A stretch of 64,000 bases of DNA from Gliomastix tumulicola (GCA_001599755.1 BCHX01000001.1:7192001-7256000); one strand, 5' to 3'; shown: positions 1-11,808, numbered from the stretch's first letter. Program-made: numbers and translations. Notes: generated by a model from the sequence alone, not told the origin.

Positions 1-2018
1 GAGTCAAGCCTTCTGAAGTTTGCCAAAGAGAGCCTCGGCATGGGTGAGGTGTCTGTCGATAGAGACAACGCAAGCATCGTCCACATGATCCCGTTTGACT
101 CTCGACGCAAGTGGATGGCTGTCGTTATTCGACACGGTCAGCATGTCAGACTGCTCGTCAAAGGCGCTGCCAAGGTCGTCTTAGGCAAATGCAATCATGT
201 CCTTGCCAGCCCGCGCCAGGATCTCGCAGCAGCTACTGTCTCCCCTACCGACTTTGCATTCCTCTCAGCCACGGTCAACAGGTACGCAGGGTCTCTGCTC
301 CGCGTTGTCGTCATGGCCTACAAAGACCTCGATACGTGCGAGATTGACGAGACTGGACACCTGGACGACAAAGCTATTTCGTCCCTTGCATCAGAGCTCA
401 CCTTCCTCGCGGCTTTCGGTATTCGCGACCCCCTTCGCCCACATGTCTCTCAATCTGTCAAGGACTGTCGTGATGCTGGCGTCTTCGTCCGCATGGTCAC
501 CGGGGATAACTTCCTGACTGCACGGTCTGTGGCCTTGGAATGCGGCATCTACACGCCAGGCGGAATCGCCATCGATGGGCAGACCTTCCGACGACTCACG
601 GACGACCAGCTGGACCAAATTATCGGCAGAATCCAGGTCCTAGCTCGGTCAAGCCCTGAGGATAAGAAGCGCCTTGTGTCCCACCTACAAGGACTTGGTG
701 AGATCGTCGCCGTGACTGGAGACGGGACCAATGATGCGCTGGCGCTCAAGTGTGCAGACATCGGTTTCTCGATGGGCATATCCGGTACTGAAGTAGCCAA
801 GGAAGCGTCTGACATCATCTTGCTAGACGACAATTCTCTTCCATCGTCAAGGCCATGTCTTGGGGGAGAGGGGTCAATGATGCTACCAAGAAGTTCCTGC
901 AGGTATGTATCTCTGGAGAAAATAGAAGATTTTTTGCGGACACGAACAGTTCCAATTCACCATCAACATCTCGGCCGGCATCCTCACGGTCGTCGGCGCA
1001 CTCATCAGCGGCTCCGACGAGTCCGTTTTCACCGTCGTGCAGCTGCTCTGGGTCAACCTCCTCATGGACACATTTGCATCGCTAGCCCTGAGCACCGACT
1101 ATCCGACACAGTCTTCGCTTCTCCGCCGACCGGAACCGCGGACTGCGCCAATTTTAAACACAACAATGTGGAAGATGATCGCTGGGCAGTCCATCTACCA
1201 AGCAGCCGTCATGTTCACGCTGCACTACGCCGGACCGGGCCTGTTCAACGCCACCACAGAGGAGAAGCGGCGCCAGGTGCAGACCATGGGCTTCAACGTA
1301 TATGTCTGGATGCAGTTCTTGAACCAGCAGAAGTGGGCATTCCCCCAATTCTCCACGAGCCTCGCTGGCGTGAAGCAGCTGTCGCCGTGCGGATAATCAT
1401 CTCAATATCTACGAAGACGTGTTCCGTAACCCGTGGTTTTTCTTTGTACAGGCCGTCATCGTCGGCGGCCAGCTCGCCATCGTCTTCGTAGGCGGCGAGG
1501 CATTTGAGACGTCGAGACTGACGCCGATCATGTGGGCGTGGTCCATGCTCTTTGGGTTCCTCACTCTTCCGATCGGCGTGCTTATCCGATACATCCCGGA
1601 TCAGCCTCTCAGTGATGCATGGAGATTCATTATCGACACCATCGCGCACAAGACACGGTATCGACAAAAACCCGGTGACCATGATGAGGAAGCGCAGCAG
1701 AACAGCTTGTCCTGGCGGAGGCGCGTAGCAAGACGAGTGGGCATTGGCAAGCAGGACACGGGGCTTACGACGACAAGCACGGAGCTGTCGAGTGCCGATG
1801 TTCATCTGACACAGCCGCCTGATGAGGTCCTAGAAGCGTTCGACCTTCAAGCGGCGATCGAGGCGGCTAGGCTGGAGTCACCCACCTCGGAGACGCATGC
1901 CGGGTTGACGATACATCCGGAGACGAAGAAAGACGATCCAATCCTCGATACGATGGACGGAAGCCATAAGGTACCCCCTAGCCAGGATCCTCAGTTGAGG
2001 AAGTACATGGAACTGTAG
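1..2018 (+). pseudogene. P-type Ca2+-ATPase (PMCA/Pmc1 type), 3' part, with frameshift
   Basis: This is the C-terminal part of a calcium-transporting P-type ATPase that pumps Ca2+ across the vacuolar or plasma membrane; the 5' end lies outside the window. The frame is open from base 1. Visible parts are the nucleotide-binding domain (KGAAKVVL), the VTGDN segment, the hinge TGDGTNDALALK, and the conserved NEVAK-like GTEVAKEASDIILLDDN, followed by C-terminal membrane helices (LLWVNLLMDTFASLAL). Right after DDN near base 834 the reading frame breaks: one missing T would restore the conserved SSIVKAMSWGRGVNDA segment, which lies in another frame from about 837. Introns inferred at 903-949 and 1333-1375 (only 43 nt, no clear branch site). 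The usual APALK of the hinge is ALALK here. It is either a decaying copy or a one-base sequence error; family assignment is secure. Confidence 0.85.
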
Positions 2019-2478
2019 ATAGCTAGAGGTTATGGTTCGACGAAGGTCAAAGTGCCCTGTATGATATAAGCCGATAAACAATGCTCCCACGAGCAAAACC
2101 GATTAATCCTTTCAAATCTTGGGTCTCGTAAAACCAGTACTTCTATAGCGAACTCCACTGAACAGTGATGACAGGCTCACGCACCCAAATTCGAACTCCG
2201 CCGTGATGACACGTCGACAGGGTTCTCTCGCGCCCAGTCCCATGGTTTAGCCCAGTTCCAGAGGTGAGTGAGGGGTAATTGTGCAGAACGCTGACAAGGG
2301 TCTTTATTGGCGGGCTCGTATTTTGATATCCAGACAATTGTCATCTTTTAGTCGCTGACCACACGCATGCCTCCTCTTTGCTTCCGGCGCATCCCCGACA
2401 TTTCTCAACCAAAATGTTTCTTGACTGTGTTTGCCCTTCTCTGCACTTACCATTAAATCGAGGGCTATCTAGAGAAAA
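2019..2478. other. Intergenic, ATPase to P450
   Basis: No convincing gene. It holds the 3' end of the ATPase and the upstream region of the P450. Short reading frames here lack family features and sit on the opposite strand of likely promoter sequence. Confidence 0.6.
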
Positions 2479-4240
2479 ATGCAGACTATTACCCTCGCTG
2501 TAACCATTGCTATCACTGCTCTGTACGCAGCATACCGCGCCATCAGGCCCAAGCCAATCCCCGGTATCCCGTACAACAAAGATGCAGCAGGGAAGCTGTT
2601 TGGAGACGTCCCAGAGATGATGGGCTACGTCATGCGCACCAAACGCATATTTGTGAGCTTCTCTCGCAGCAAATCCCCATCTATCAAACGACTGACCCCT
2701 CCAGTGTTGGCTCACGTCACTCACCACCCGCCATCAAAGCCCCATCGTCCAGGCCTTCATCAAGCCCGGAGGTCTGCCATGGGTCGTGGTGACGGACCCC
2801 TTCGAGAGCCAAGACATTCTGCTCCGACGGATCAAGGACTTTGACCGCAGCGACTTCTTCGGCGAACTCATCGGGGGCATCCTCCCCGAGCAGCACATCC
2901 AGTTCGTTTCTACCGACCCCCGCTTCAAGAACAATCGCAACTTGATCAACCATCTGATGGCGCCCACGTTTATCAAAGAAGTGAGCGCACCTGAGGTGTA
3001 TATGGCCATGAAGACGCTGGTCAAGCTGTGGAAGATCAAGTGTGAGACGGCCATGGGTCGCCCTTTTTCAGCGCACCATGATATCACATTTGCCGTTCTG
3101 GACTCCATCTTTGCGTCGTCATTTGGCCTTGAAGAGTCGGGAAGCAATACAATTCAGCGCATCAAGGCTTTGGACGACTTCCAGCCATCATTTCCTGATG
3201 ATGTCGATGAACCGCTGTTATTTCCCGAAGGCCATGTCCCAGAGATATTCTCGGCTGTCCTCACGCTGGCGAATTCCGTCACAGATACGCAATTATCCCC
3301 AGCACCGGTGCTGACGTCGTGGGTGATCCGCAAGTTCCCCTATATGAGAAAGGCAGAGGCCGTCAAAGACAAGTACATTCGTGACAAGGTGGAGGAATGC
3401 GTCCAGTTGATAACTGACGGCCACACGAAGCCGAAGAGCGCCCTGCACTCGGTGCTCCTCCGCGAACGCGACGTTGCGGCCAAAGAAGACCGACAGCCTG
3501 AATATCAAAAACGCGCCATTGCCGACGAATTCTTCGGCTTCATGACGGCCGGCCACGATACGTCGGCAACAACCATCGCTTGGGGTGTCAAGATGTTAAC
3601 GAGCAATCCTGCCATTCAAAGCCGCCTAAGAGACGAGCTCCGAGCTGCATTCCCTGGAGCTATCCAAGAGAGGCGTGATCCCACATACGCCGAGCTCAGC
3701 GGAGCGCAGATCCCGTACCTTGATGCCGTCGTCGATGAAGTGCTCCGTCATGCCAATACAATCGCTTTTGTAGCCCGCCAGGCAATGCACGACACTACTG
3801 TCTTGGGGCGCCATATTCCAAAGGGCACAAACGTCTTTCTTATGGCCAACGGGCCAGGATATTTGGAGCCCAACATGGCCGTCGAAGACGACAGTCGCAG
3901 CCCGGGAGCACGTCAGAGCACCAAGTCAGCGCTGACGGGCGCCTGGGCCAATGACGATATCGACAAGTTCAAGCCGAAGCGTTGGCTCGAGCAGGATCCA
4001 GTCACAGGTGTTGAGGTATACAACTCTATGGCTGGGCCGTCACTGGCCTTTGGTATGGGGCTCAGGGGATGCTTCGGGAAGAAGCTGGCATTGCAGGTGC
4101 TGAGGATTCACTTCAGCCTGCTTGTGTGGAACTTTGAGCTGCTGCCAACGCCGGGCAGCTTGAGCAGCTATGACGCTGTACAGAAATTTGCGAGAGAGCC
4201 GACGCAGTGCTACATTCGGTTGAAGGAGGTGAAATTATAG
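2479..4240 (+). CDS. Cytochrome P450 monooxygenase
   Basis: Haem-thiolate monooxygenase, probably anchored in the ER membrane by an N-terminal hydrophobic helix (residues 1-20). Two exons: 2479-2652 and 2705-4240, with a 52-nt phase-0 intron (GTGAGC...CCAG), giving 569 residues, somewhat longer than a typical P450 of about 500. Seen motifs: I-helix AGHDTSA near residue 338, K-helix ExxR as EVLR near 403, a PERF-like FKPKRWL near 480, and the haem loop FGMGLRGCFG with the ligand Cys near 514. It lies 229 bp upstream of an O-methyltransferase on the same strand, a usual pairing in secondary-metabolite tailoring. The substrate cannot be read from sequence; the CYP family is not assigned. Confidence 0.93.
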
Positions 4241-4469
4241 ACGTTGCTGAGATTGGGTTCATATATGCCGATATAGAATGGAGTAAGCTAGCGGCGGTCT
4301 CCGTTGAGTTGACGCCAGCGAAGCATACGACAGCTAATCGCGGATTACATCAGTCCGTCACTGTCCATATGTCTTTGAGTTTCACGTCAGATTTTAGTCA
4401 AGACTGCATAAAACGACATGCACTTTCGTCATCACCATTTTATACAATCTATCATTCGCAACCGCCATC

Positions 4470-6139
4470 ATGGAACGCATCCCTCACACCGCCTCCGAGC
4501 AGCAGAAACTAATCCAACTCGGCAAGTTGATCAATGATAACATCAAGATCGTGACCACAGAATGGGAGAAGGAGAGAAATTCAACACCCGCTGCATCCGA
4601 CGTCGTCGTTGACAGCCCCGAGATCCTGCCCAGCAGACGCCTCCACGAAGCCCAGCGGACCATCCTCGCTGCCTCCGGTTCCCTCACCGAGCTCGTCTCC
4701 GAGCCATGCAACAGGCTGCAGGAGTTCATCTCCCAGTTTTGGGAGTCGCGGGCCCTTGGGATAGCAGCAGAGCGCAGGATTCCTGACCTCCTTTATAAGG
4801 CGGGCGAGAAAGGCCTCGACATTCAGACGTTGTCTAGCAAGACGAGCATCGAATCCGCGAAGCTGTGTATGTGCGGCACCCTAACTTATGATCCTTGTTA
4901 ACGCCTTCAGCACGAATCATGAGATGTCTCTGTACAAATCACATTTTCCGTCAGATCAGCGACGATCGCTTTGCCAACAATCGCATTTCAGCCGCCCTCG
5001 TCCACAATGAGGAATTCCGCGCATATCTCCTCATTTAGTATGTTCACTCACTTCCAATGGCCACTGTACAGCGCTCACTCTACAGCTCAATCAACTTCTA
5101 CGCCGCATCGGAACGCCTTCCCAGGTATCTCCTCGGGCCCAGAGGATCCTCGTATAAAGTCACCGAGACGGCTCTCACCGAAGCCTTAGGCACGGACAAG
5201 CCGTACTGGGACTGGCTTGGAGAGAAGGTCAAGCCGGACCAGATCAGCAGGAGCGGTGGCCATTCGGGAGTGCCAGATCCGAGCTCGTCCAACTTGAAGC
5301 CCGATGAAAATGGCCTCGTTCATAGACCTGAGCTGGAAATCTTCGGCCTGGGGATGGTTGGAGGTGGCAAGGTCAACGGTTCGGCTCTGCCTTTTGGTCA
5401 GTACGCACGAACTTTCCCATGACCTACTGCTGATGATTCCAGACTATCCATGGGATAAACTCCCCCAGGACTCAACAATTGTGGACGTCGGTGCTGGTGT
5501 TGGTAAGATGGCCTGTCCAGGATGTCAGGAAGAACCGTGGCTGACAAAATGCAGGTGGCTTCGCCCTCCAGCTCCTTCAGTCATTCCCCCATCTCAAATG
5601 TATCGTCCAAGATCGGCCAGAAGTCATCAAAGAAGCAAAGGAGAAATTCTGGCCGAAGCACGGAGCTAAATACATTCAGTCTGGCAGCGTGATCCTCCAA
5701 GCCCACGACTTCTTCACGCCAAATCCCGTCAAGGGCGCGGCCGTCTACTGGCTGCGTGGGATCATGTAAGCTACTCAGAATTTCCTCAATTACATTACTG
5801 ACACTTTCCAGGCACGACTGGTCAGATGAATACTGCGTTAAAATCCTGAGCACCCTCAAGGAAGCCCTGTCCGACGCCTCCCGCATCCTCATCTGCGACT
5901 CGGTGATGCATACAACCAGCGGCAGCGAAGATATGGAGAATGCACCGCCGCCACTCCCCGCCAACTACGGATATCACAGCCGCTACCACCACGAGAGGGA
6001 CATGAGCTTGATGGGGACGATCAATGGCATAGGAAGGACCCCGTGGGAGTTACGGTCGTTGATTGAGGAAGCAGGCTTGAAGTTGGTGAAGATTTACGAT
6101 ACACGCTGCGTATCTGGCATTGTCGAGGCGCAAAAGTAG
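4470..6139 (+). CDS. SAM-dependent O-methyltransferase (fungal type 2)
   Basis: Transfers a methyl group from S-adenosylmethionine to a hydroxyl of a small, usually aromatic, acceptor. Six exons fit in phase: 4470-4866, 4911-5037, 5086-5396, 5443-5502, 5555-5765, 5812-6139, encoding 477 residues. The N-terminal half carries a winged-helix/dimerisation region (TNHIFRQIS, FANNRIS); the SAM-binding glycine loop VDVGAGVGG is near residues 293-301, and the conserved HDWSDE with the likely catalytic His is near 370, split by the last intron. The end (EEAGLKLVKI) is typical of the family. It probably acts with the P450 just upstream. No polyketide or peptide synthase is visible in the window, so the pair is either a tailoring remnant or acts on an imported or primary metabolite. 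Confidence 0.92.
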
Positions 6140-6417
6140 GGCAGTCACTCTACCCAGGAGGTACACAAACGGACGGAGGCTTCACCAAGATAACTCAAAC
6201 AAGGCGGGCGCTCATATTCAAGACACTTTACGGGAACGGAAGAGTCTTTTAGCTAACAGATCATGGAAATGCTTCTACAAACGGTCCAAGAATTATAACC
6301 ATGTCCTACTCGATCCCCATCCCGCCTGTGACCCCGTGTCGGGATTCTGTCTTCGAATTAGCACTCATCACGCAGAGAACAGAGCTAGCTCCATACGTAC
6401 AGCTTAGAAAGCCACGT

Positions 6418-6732
6418 CTAGGTCCAGCGGTAGCAAAGGCCGTTGTAGCAAAAGTCGGCCTGAGGGCTGCAGCACTCGCGGGTGCAGCACTTGTTGTAAG
6501 GGCAGCAGCGGCCGTTGCAGAGCCAGGGGTAATTGACAGGGCAGACGGCCTTGGAGGACGCCTCGACCTCGACGTCATCGGCCTTGAAGGCGTCGGTGCT
6601 GGACAGCTCGTACACTTCGGAGTTTGGGAGCTTGTTCAGGACGGGCAGCGACGACAGCTGCTCCTCCGCGGGGGCAGCCAGAGCGGCGCCGAGGAGGGGG
6701 AGGAGAGAGACGAGAACGGTAGAGAAGAGCAT
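6418..6732 (-). CDS. Small secreted cysteine-rich protein
   Basis: A 104-residue single-exon protein with a clear N-terminal signal peptide (about residues 1-20, ending in ALAA before PAEE). A short acidic pro-region follows, then a C-terminal domain of about 40 residues with ten cysteines, three of the clusters being CC pairs (RCCPYNKCC, ECC). The paired cysteines suggest a disulphide-knotted fold. A TATA-like box lies 95 nt upstream. I do not recognise a named family. It has the features used to shortlist fungal effectors (small, secreted, cysteine-rich), but function is unknown. It faces the methyltransferase gene tail to tail with 278 bp between them. Confidence 0.8.
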   Translation of the reverse strand: MLFSTVLVSLLPLLGAALAAPAEEQLSSLPVLNKLPNSEVYELSSTDAFKADDVEVEASSKAVCPVNYPWLCNGRCCPYNKCCTRECCSPQADFCYNGLCYRWT

Positions 6733-6824
6733 TTTGAAGTTGCTGAAGCGTCAAGATGATGGTAGTTGATATCGAACTGATGGTAGATGGATGGCCCTCC
6801 AGTCTGCCTGGGGAACAGGCGCTT

Positions 6825-6830
6825 CTTATA
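6825..6830 (-). promoter_or_regulatory. TATA-like box of the cysteine-rich protein gene
   Basis: TATAAG on the minus strand, 95 nt upstream of the ATG at 6732, a usual spacing for strongly induced fungal genes. Confidence 0.4.
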
Positions 6831-7398
6831 GACAGATCCAACAGCCCGCGAACCACGAGCCTGCCTAAATCCCCCAGTCTTACCCCCGGACGCCTTGGGC
6901 TTAATTCCTCCCACATGGCAGGCTTAGCCATCCTTCCTAGCGTCTCTCGGGACGTATACGAAGCGGCTTACACCTCACACCGCCCTGCTACTGGCATACA
7001 TTCGACGCGATGTAGTACATATAAAGTAACCGAAACGTGCAGATCATTTCTTTTCCCGAGTGCTGCATCAGCTCCTCCACAATTCATTGGTGTGTCTCGA
7101 CGCGATAGGACGCGAGGGACCGACCACCTGACGCCAAGACGAAAACGGTTGATACGATGAAATACGACCGACGGGCCGGCTCAGAGAGGCCCTATTCTTA
7201 GAAGACTTTGGAGTGCTCATGTGCGTCTTGCTAAGCGGTGAATGCAGAGAACTTTACTAGCTTGAGGCGCGGGACATAATCAGACTTCACCGGGATGGTT
7301 GATTCGAGTTTTTCATTGAACGAGATATTACCACTGTCCAGACCTGTCAAGCACAAACCAACATGCGACCTCCAAGACGCTCTGGAACTGTGCTCAGG
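6831..7398. other. Intergenic between two small secreted protein genes
   Basis: Upstream region of the cysteine-rich protein gene and downstream region of the next minus-strand gene. No coding signal that I can support. Confidence 0.5.
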
Positions 7399-8199
7399 CT
7401 AGTCGTCGTCTGGCCACCGCAGGCTGCAGGCAATATCACCAGGCCTGACCTGCTTGGCAGCGCAAAAGAACCCCGAGAAGACAGTGGTGCATAATTTATA
7501 TCGCTAATGCAGGGTTAGTCTCATGATCAGCCTCCTCATCCGGGGGGGATAAGCTTACCGCCCCATTGTCCTCCACAGGGACCATGGAATTGATGGAATA
7601 GGAGGCCATGTAGCGCGGCAGCTCGTAGTACTCGCGCATGGTCTGGTCTCCGCTCTGGTAGTAGTAGGGGCCCTTCAGGATACCGTCCCAGGCGCAGCCA
7701 ATGTCGTCTGGCTTCATCCAGGAAGGCTTGAGGCCGGCGAGGTCGATATGGGTCGTGATCTCCTCGTCTTCCATCAGGCAAAACAGCGGGATCGGCTGCT
7801 GCTCAGGGTGTGGGACGTGGAAGTCGACCAGCTCGTCTTCCTCTGGGCCCTGGATGGTGTTTCTGTCAGTGTGTGCCTTGGCGTCAGACTTGCCCAGCTT
7901 AAGCCACTCACATCGGGATCCTTTCCGCCAATGGCTACAGTGTGATAGAAAGACAAGGGCTCGTATTGCGGCTCCGTGATATTGGCGATTGTTTCGTTCA
8001 TGAAGGAATCATGCGCGCCGTCGTGCTTGAAGTGGGTGTCCCAGGCGTCCTGGACGTCCTCTTCCGTCAAGGGTGCTGATGTGCTGAGTCTGACATCGTA
8101 GCATTGGACCGCCTCGCCAGAGCGTTCAAAGGTGGGAGGCAAGTCGCGGATGACAGCGGCAGTGGCCATGGAGGCGAAAGCGAGAGCTAGGGATCGCAT
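7399..8199 (-). CDS. Secreted protein of unknown family, three exons
   Basis: Predicted exons (minus strand) 8199-7912, 7849-7559 and 7503-7399, with 62-nt and 55-nt introns; the second has a textbook GTAAGC donor and ACTAAC branch. The product is 227 residues. The first 15 residues (MRSLALAFASMATAA) form a signal peptide. The mature part is acidic, contains six cysteines, and has a WDGILKGPYYY segment and a C-terminal CSLRWPDDD end. Without splicing the second intron the reading frame would stop early at 7496, so an annotation missing it would lose the last 34 residues and three cysteines. No family recognised; an extracellular protein of unknown role. Confidence 0.75.
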
Positions 8200-8933
8200 G
8201 TTGACAACTTTGATGATGTCTTAGATTAATCGCAGAGTGTAGTTATATCACGGAGGAAAGATTCAAAGGGTCGGTGGCCATCATCTATTATTTTTCAATA
8301 CTATATACGCATGCTGCGTGGCTGGGGATCATGCTTCACACGAAAACTGAGTTGAGGCTGGACAGTTGAAGGTTGCGATAAACTCTGATGCCAGCCACGT
8401 TATATCATGAATGCTCTCTAGGGTAGCCCGCCACGGCTCACACAAAGACCGGAGGCTGGTTCCGCTGTGCAGTCGCTGTTCGTCCGCTGTAATGAGTGCG
8501 CCATCGCACAAGCGCGGCCGTTATAGCTGATACAGCCCCTCGTTTTCATCCTCCAAACTAAGACAAGCTCTCCCAGCCTTTACCCAGCAGCCATTCCCAG
8601 CCCATTGATCCTTCCCAGCCCGCTCACACCTGCTCTCCGGCGCCGGAGCGTCTCCAGTCATACCTCCTCCACCCCGAGATTCCTCCGCTGCCTCGTTTGC
8701 GACGCGGAACTTGGGCGGGATCTGGAACAGGCCAATCTCCACTTCGGAATGTGTGAGAAAAAAATTAAAAAATTAAAAATTAAAAACACAGTATTGAGTG
8801 AAAAATGGGAGGTAGTGGATGCGTGTCCTAATGACTCAGTATCGCGAGAGAAACTTCTTCTCCCCCATCCTCCATCTCTATTCTGTGATTCCCATCCAGT
8901 TCACCCCGTCGTAACCGCTTCAACAGCGTCGCA
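8200..8933. promoter_or_regulatory. Divergent promoter region with A-rich tract
   Basis: Spacer of 734 bp between a secreted-protein gene (minus) and the formyltetrahydrofolate deformylase gene (plus). It includes an A/T-rich run at about 8757-8786 built from repeated TTAAAAA-like units, a possible nucleosome-excluding element. No gene seen. Confidence 0.5.
8757..8786. repeat. A-rich imperfect tandem repeat
   Basis: Repeated ATTAAAAA-like units, almost without G or C, in otherwise GC-rich surroundings, about 150 nt upstream of the deformylase start codon. Confidence 0.6.
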
Positions 8934-9815
8934 ATGGCCGCCTCAACGCCCACCGAGGATCACATCCTCACCCTGTCGTGCCCGGATCGCCCCGGCATCG
9001 TCCACGCCGTCACGGGCATCTTTGCCGCCAACAGCAACAACATTGCCGATCTGCAGCAGTACAGTAACACCGTGTCCCAGCGCTTCTTCATGCGCGTGCA
9101 CTTCACGGTCGACAAGAAGGCCGATGGCGGCGCGTCGGCGACTGCCCATCTCACCGAGCCCTTTGATGCTCTCGCGGCCGAGTACAGCATGGACTACAAG
9201 ATCCAGCCCGCCGCGCGCAAGACCCGCGTCATGATCATGGTGTCCAAGATCGGCCACTGCCTCAACGACCTTCTGTACCGCCAGAGCGTCGGCCAGCTGT
9301 CCATCGAGGTCGCGCTCATCATCTCCAACCACCCGGACTTCGAGCCCCTCGCCCGCAGCTACGGCATCCCCTTCCACCACCTGCCCGTCACCGCGGCCAC
9401 CAAGCCCGAGCAGGAGGGCAAGGTCCTCGACCTCGTCGCCCAGAACGCCGTCGAGCTCGTGGTCCTCGCGCGCTACATGCAGGTCCTCTCGCCGAAGCTG
9501 TGCGACGCCCTGCCCGGCCGCATCATCAACATCCACCACAGCTTCCTGCCGTCCTTCAAGGGCGCGAAGCCGTACCACCAGGCCCACGAGCGCGGCGTCA
9601 AGATTATCGGCGCCACCGCGCACTTCGTCACGGCGAACCTGGACGAGGGCCCCATCATCGAGCAGCAGGTGTCGCGGGTGAACCACGGCATGGACCCGAA
9701 GCAGCTGACTGTTGCTGGGTCGAATACCGAGTGTCTGACGCTGGCGACGGCCGTGCGGTGGTATGCCGAGAGGAGGGTGTTTCTCGACGGTATCAAGACG
9801 GTTGTGTTTTCTTGA
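8934..9815 (+). CDS. purU: Formyltetrahydrofolate deformylase
   Basis: Hydrolyses 10-formyltetrahydrofolate to tetrahydrofolate and formate, balancing the one-carbon pool. Single exon, 293 residues, close to the bacterial PurU length of about 280. An N-terminal ACT-like domain (CPDRPGIVHAVTG, residues 15-90) senses a ligand in bacterial enzymes. The formyltransferase-like catalytic domain contains NIHHSFLPSFKGAKPYHQA near residues 198-214 and the conserved Asp of DEGPIIEQ near 237. The deformylase rather than GART identity is supported by the ACT domain plus the HHSFLP and KIIGATAHFV blocks. The symbol is the bacterial one; a fungal name is not established here. Very strong C/G third-position bias suggests good expression. 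Confidence 0.93.
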   Translation: MAASTPTEDHILTLSCPDRPGIVHAVTGIFAANSNNIADLQQYSNTVSQRFFMRVHFTVDKKADGGASATAHLTEPFDALAAEYSMDYKIQPAARKTRVMIMVSKIGHCLNDLLYRQSVGQLSIEVALIISNHPDFEPLARSYGIPFHHLPVTAATKPEQEGKVLDLVAQNAVELVVLARYMQVLSPKLCDALPGRIINIHHSFLPSFKGAKPYHQAHERGVKIIGATAHFVTANLDEGPIIEQQVSRVNHGMDPKQLTVAGSNTECLTLATAVRWYAERRVFLDGIKTVVFS

Positions 9816-10449
9816 ACATGCGCCTCACTGGGATCGGAGGCAGCTTGGCATAGCTCACAGCGATGGATGTATTTTGCATAAAAACAGGGAAATAAATCGA
9901 AAACGTTCTCCATGCTGACCCTGCGCAACTAACTGTTAAGGTAACGGAACTAAGCATCGGGTTCTGGGCGGGTATGGGGTGGATTGCAACATTGAATCAA
10001 TGGCGACAAGGAATCCAACACGAGGGGTTCGAATGAAAGTTGGAACAAACTGAGTATATAGGAAGAATTGCTCCTTGGTGATTCTTGCATGATATCTTCA
10101 TGATTGTCCAAAAATCTTCCGCTTCCTGGCTTCACCCTCAGTTTTGGTAAGTACTGGCAATCTCAAGCTGACAAGCTGAGGGGGGTTAATACCGTAATAG
10201 TCTCGCTGCGGCGGACTGAAAGATGATCTATTAATAGTCTCGGCCTTTCTCCTTCGTCGCAAGGCGCCTGCATTGGTTCGCATTTCTTGGCTCCTCCTAA
10301 TTTGCATATCTTGGCCTCATTGGTCAGTGTTGACATGCTCAGCCACGTGGCCGGCTCCCTCTCCAAAGCAACGTCTGATTTTACCGCCCTTTTCTTTTGC
10401 TCCTTTCCATGGCGTGGTAATAAATGACCATGCCCTGGTGCTACCGGCG
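9816..10449. other. Intergenic, deformylase to NLR gene
   Basis: 3' end of the deformylase gene and upstream region of the NLR gene. The NLR frame is open upstream of the chosen ATG, but that extension has no domain feature and is treated as 5' untranslated sequence. Confidence 0.5.
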
Positions 10450-11770
10450 ATGGATCGAAGGACCTTTCGACTGCGACAAATACCAATCGGCTTAGACAGG
10501 CTCAATGTGGCCGAGCTGATCCAATATGCGCTCGAGATTGAGGCATCGGCCGTGAAGATTTTCTCCCTATCACAGAGTGTCAATGTTTGGGCACCCAGTC
10601 AGACGGCCACGTTGATGTTGAGGAGCACGCCAAAGCTGGAGCAAATGCTATCAAAGGGCGACGAATGGTGTATTCCGGCGGCGAATTTGCAGCGCGACCT
10701 CATCCTGGACACTCACTTTAGGGGCTTGACTGCCCTCAACGAGCCCAAAACTCACACGACCGAGTGAAGTACCTCCTGTCTCGGTCTCGCGAGCTGGACG
10801 CTAATGGATACTCAGCTGCATCGCGATTCATGGTCTCGGAGGCCACCCGTTCGGGTCCTGGCAACCGAAGGGTCGCGAGAAAACATTCATGTGGATCAGA
10901 GATCAACTACCCCGAGCCCTTCCCAACATCAGATATATTCTCTATGGATATGATAGCCCGCTTCTCACCAATTCCTTTCAGTCCATCTTTGATCTCTCGC
11001 GTGGGCTCATCGAGCAGCTGAGACACCAAGGATGGACCCTATCGACAAGCAAGCCATTGCTATTCATCGCCCACAGTCTAGGAGGCCTCGTCCTGAAGCA
11101 GGCGTTCGCCATAGTCGCGAATCAGCCGGACTACAGTTTGCTCAAGGATGCCATCCACGGCGCTATCCTGTTTGGCGTGCCGAACTTCGGCATGGAGCAG
11201 TCGGCACTGCTGACGATAGTCCAAGGCGAATCGAACGAGGCCCTGATCAGAGACCTGGCTCGGTCCTCGGAGTATTTGATGCAGCTGCATGACCAGACGG
11301 AAGGGCTTGCCTTTCTCCAGGATGTGGTGCTGCACTGGGCCTATGAGACCCGTACATCCGCCACGGTAGCGGTAAGGACTTTATCGTTACCCTTGGAAAT
11401 CTGGCCTAGCTGTTTTCTAACGAGAGTCTGTAGAAAGATGCATGGGGGCGCGTGTTGCAGAATGGGTCTGAGATTATACTAGTCACTCCTGAATCTGCCA
11501 CCGGCGGACGATACGGATCGAACGGCTCCTCTTCCATCTTCACGTTTCCCATAAACGAGAACCACTCCAACATGGTAAAATTCTCGGCTAACGATCCCAA
11601 CTGTGACATCGTGGTGGGCAGGTTGGCTTCTCTCGCAACTCCGAGAGAGTCAGCAAATGGATCTGTGGTGCGACGACAAAATGCCCAGGGGTCACAGAGT
11701 CATCATCAGGAAAGTACCAAGACTGCGAAGCTAACGACGGAGGGTAAGTTGACTCAGTTTGTCCTTGGTT

Positions 11771-11808
<38 letters not shown>

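Noticed and set aside
8943..9686. Long antisense frame opposite the deformylase
   Set aside because: Composition is an effect of strong G/C third-position bias in the real gene; no domain visible.
10273..10449. N-terminal extension of the hydrolase-NACHT protein with a hydrophobic start
   Set aside because: The hydrophobic stretch begins at a non-ATG-like position and the ATG at 10450 gives a normal cytosolic N-terminus.
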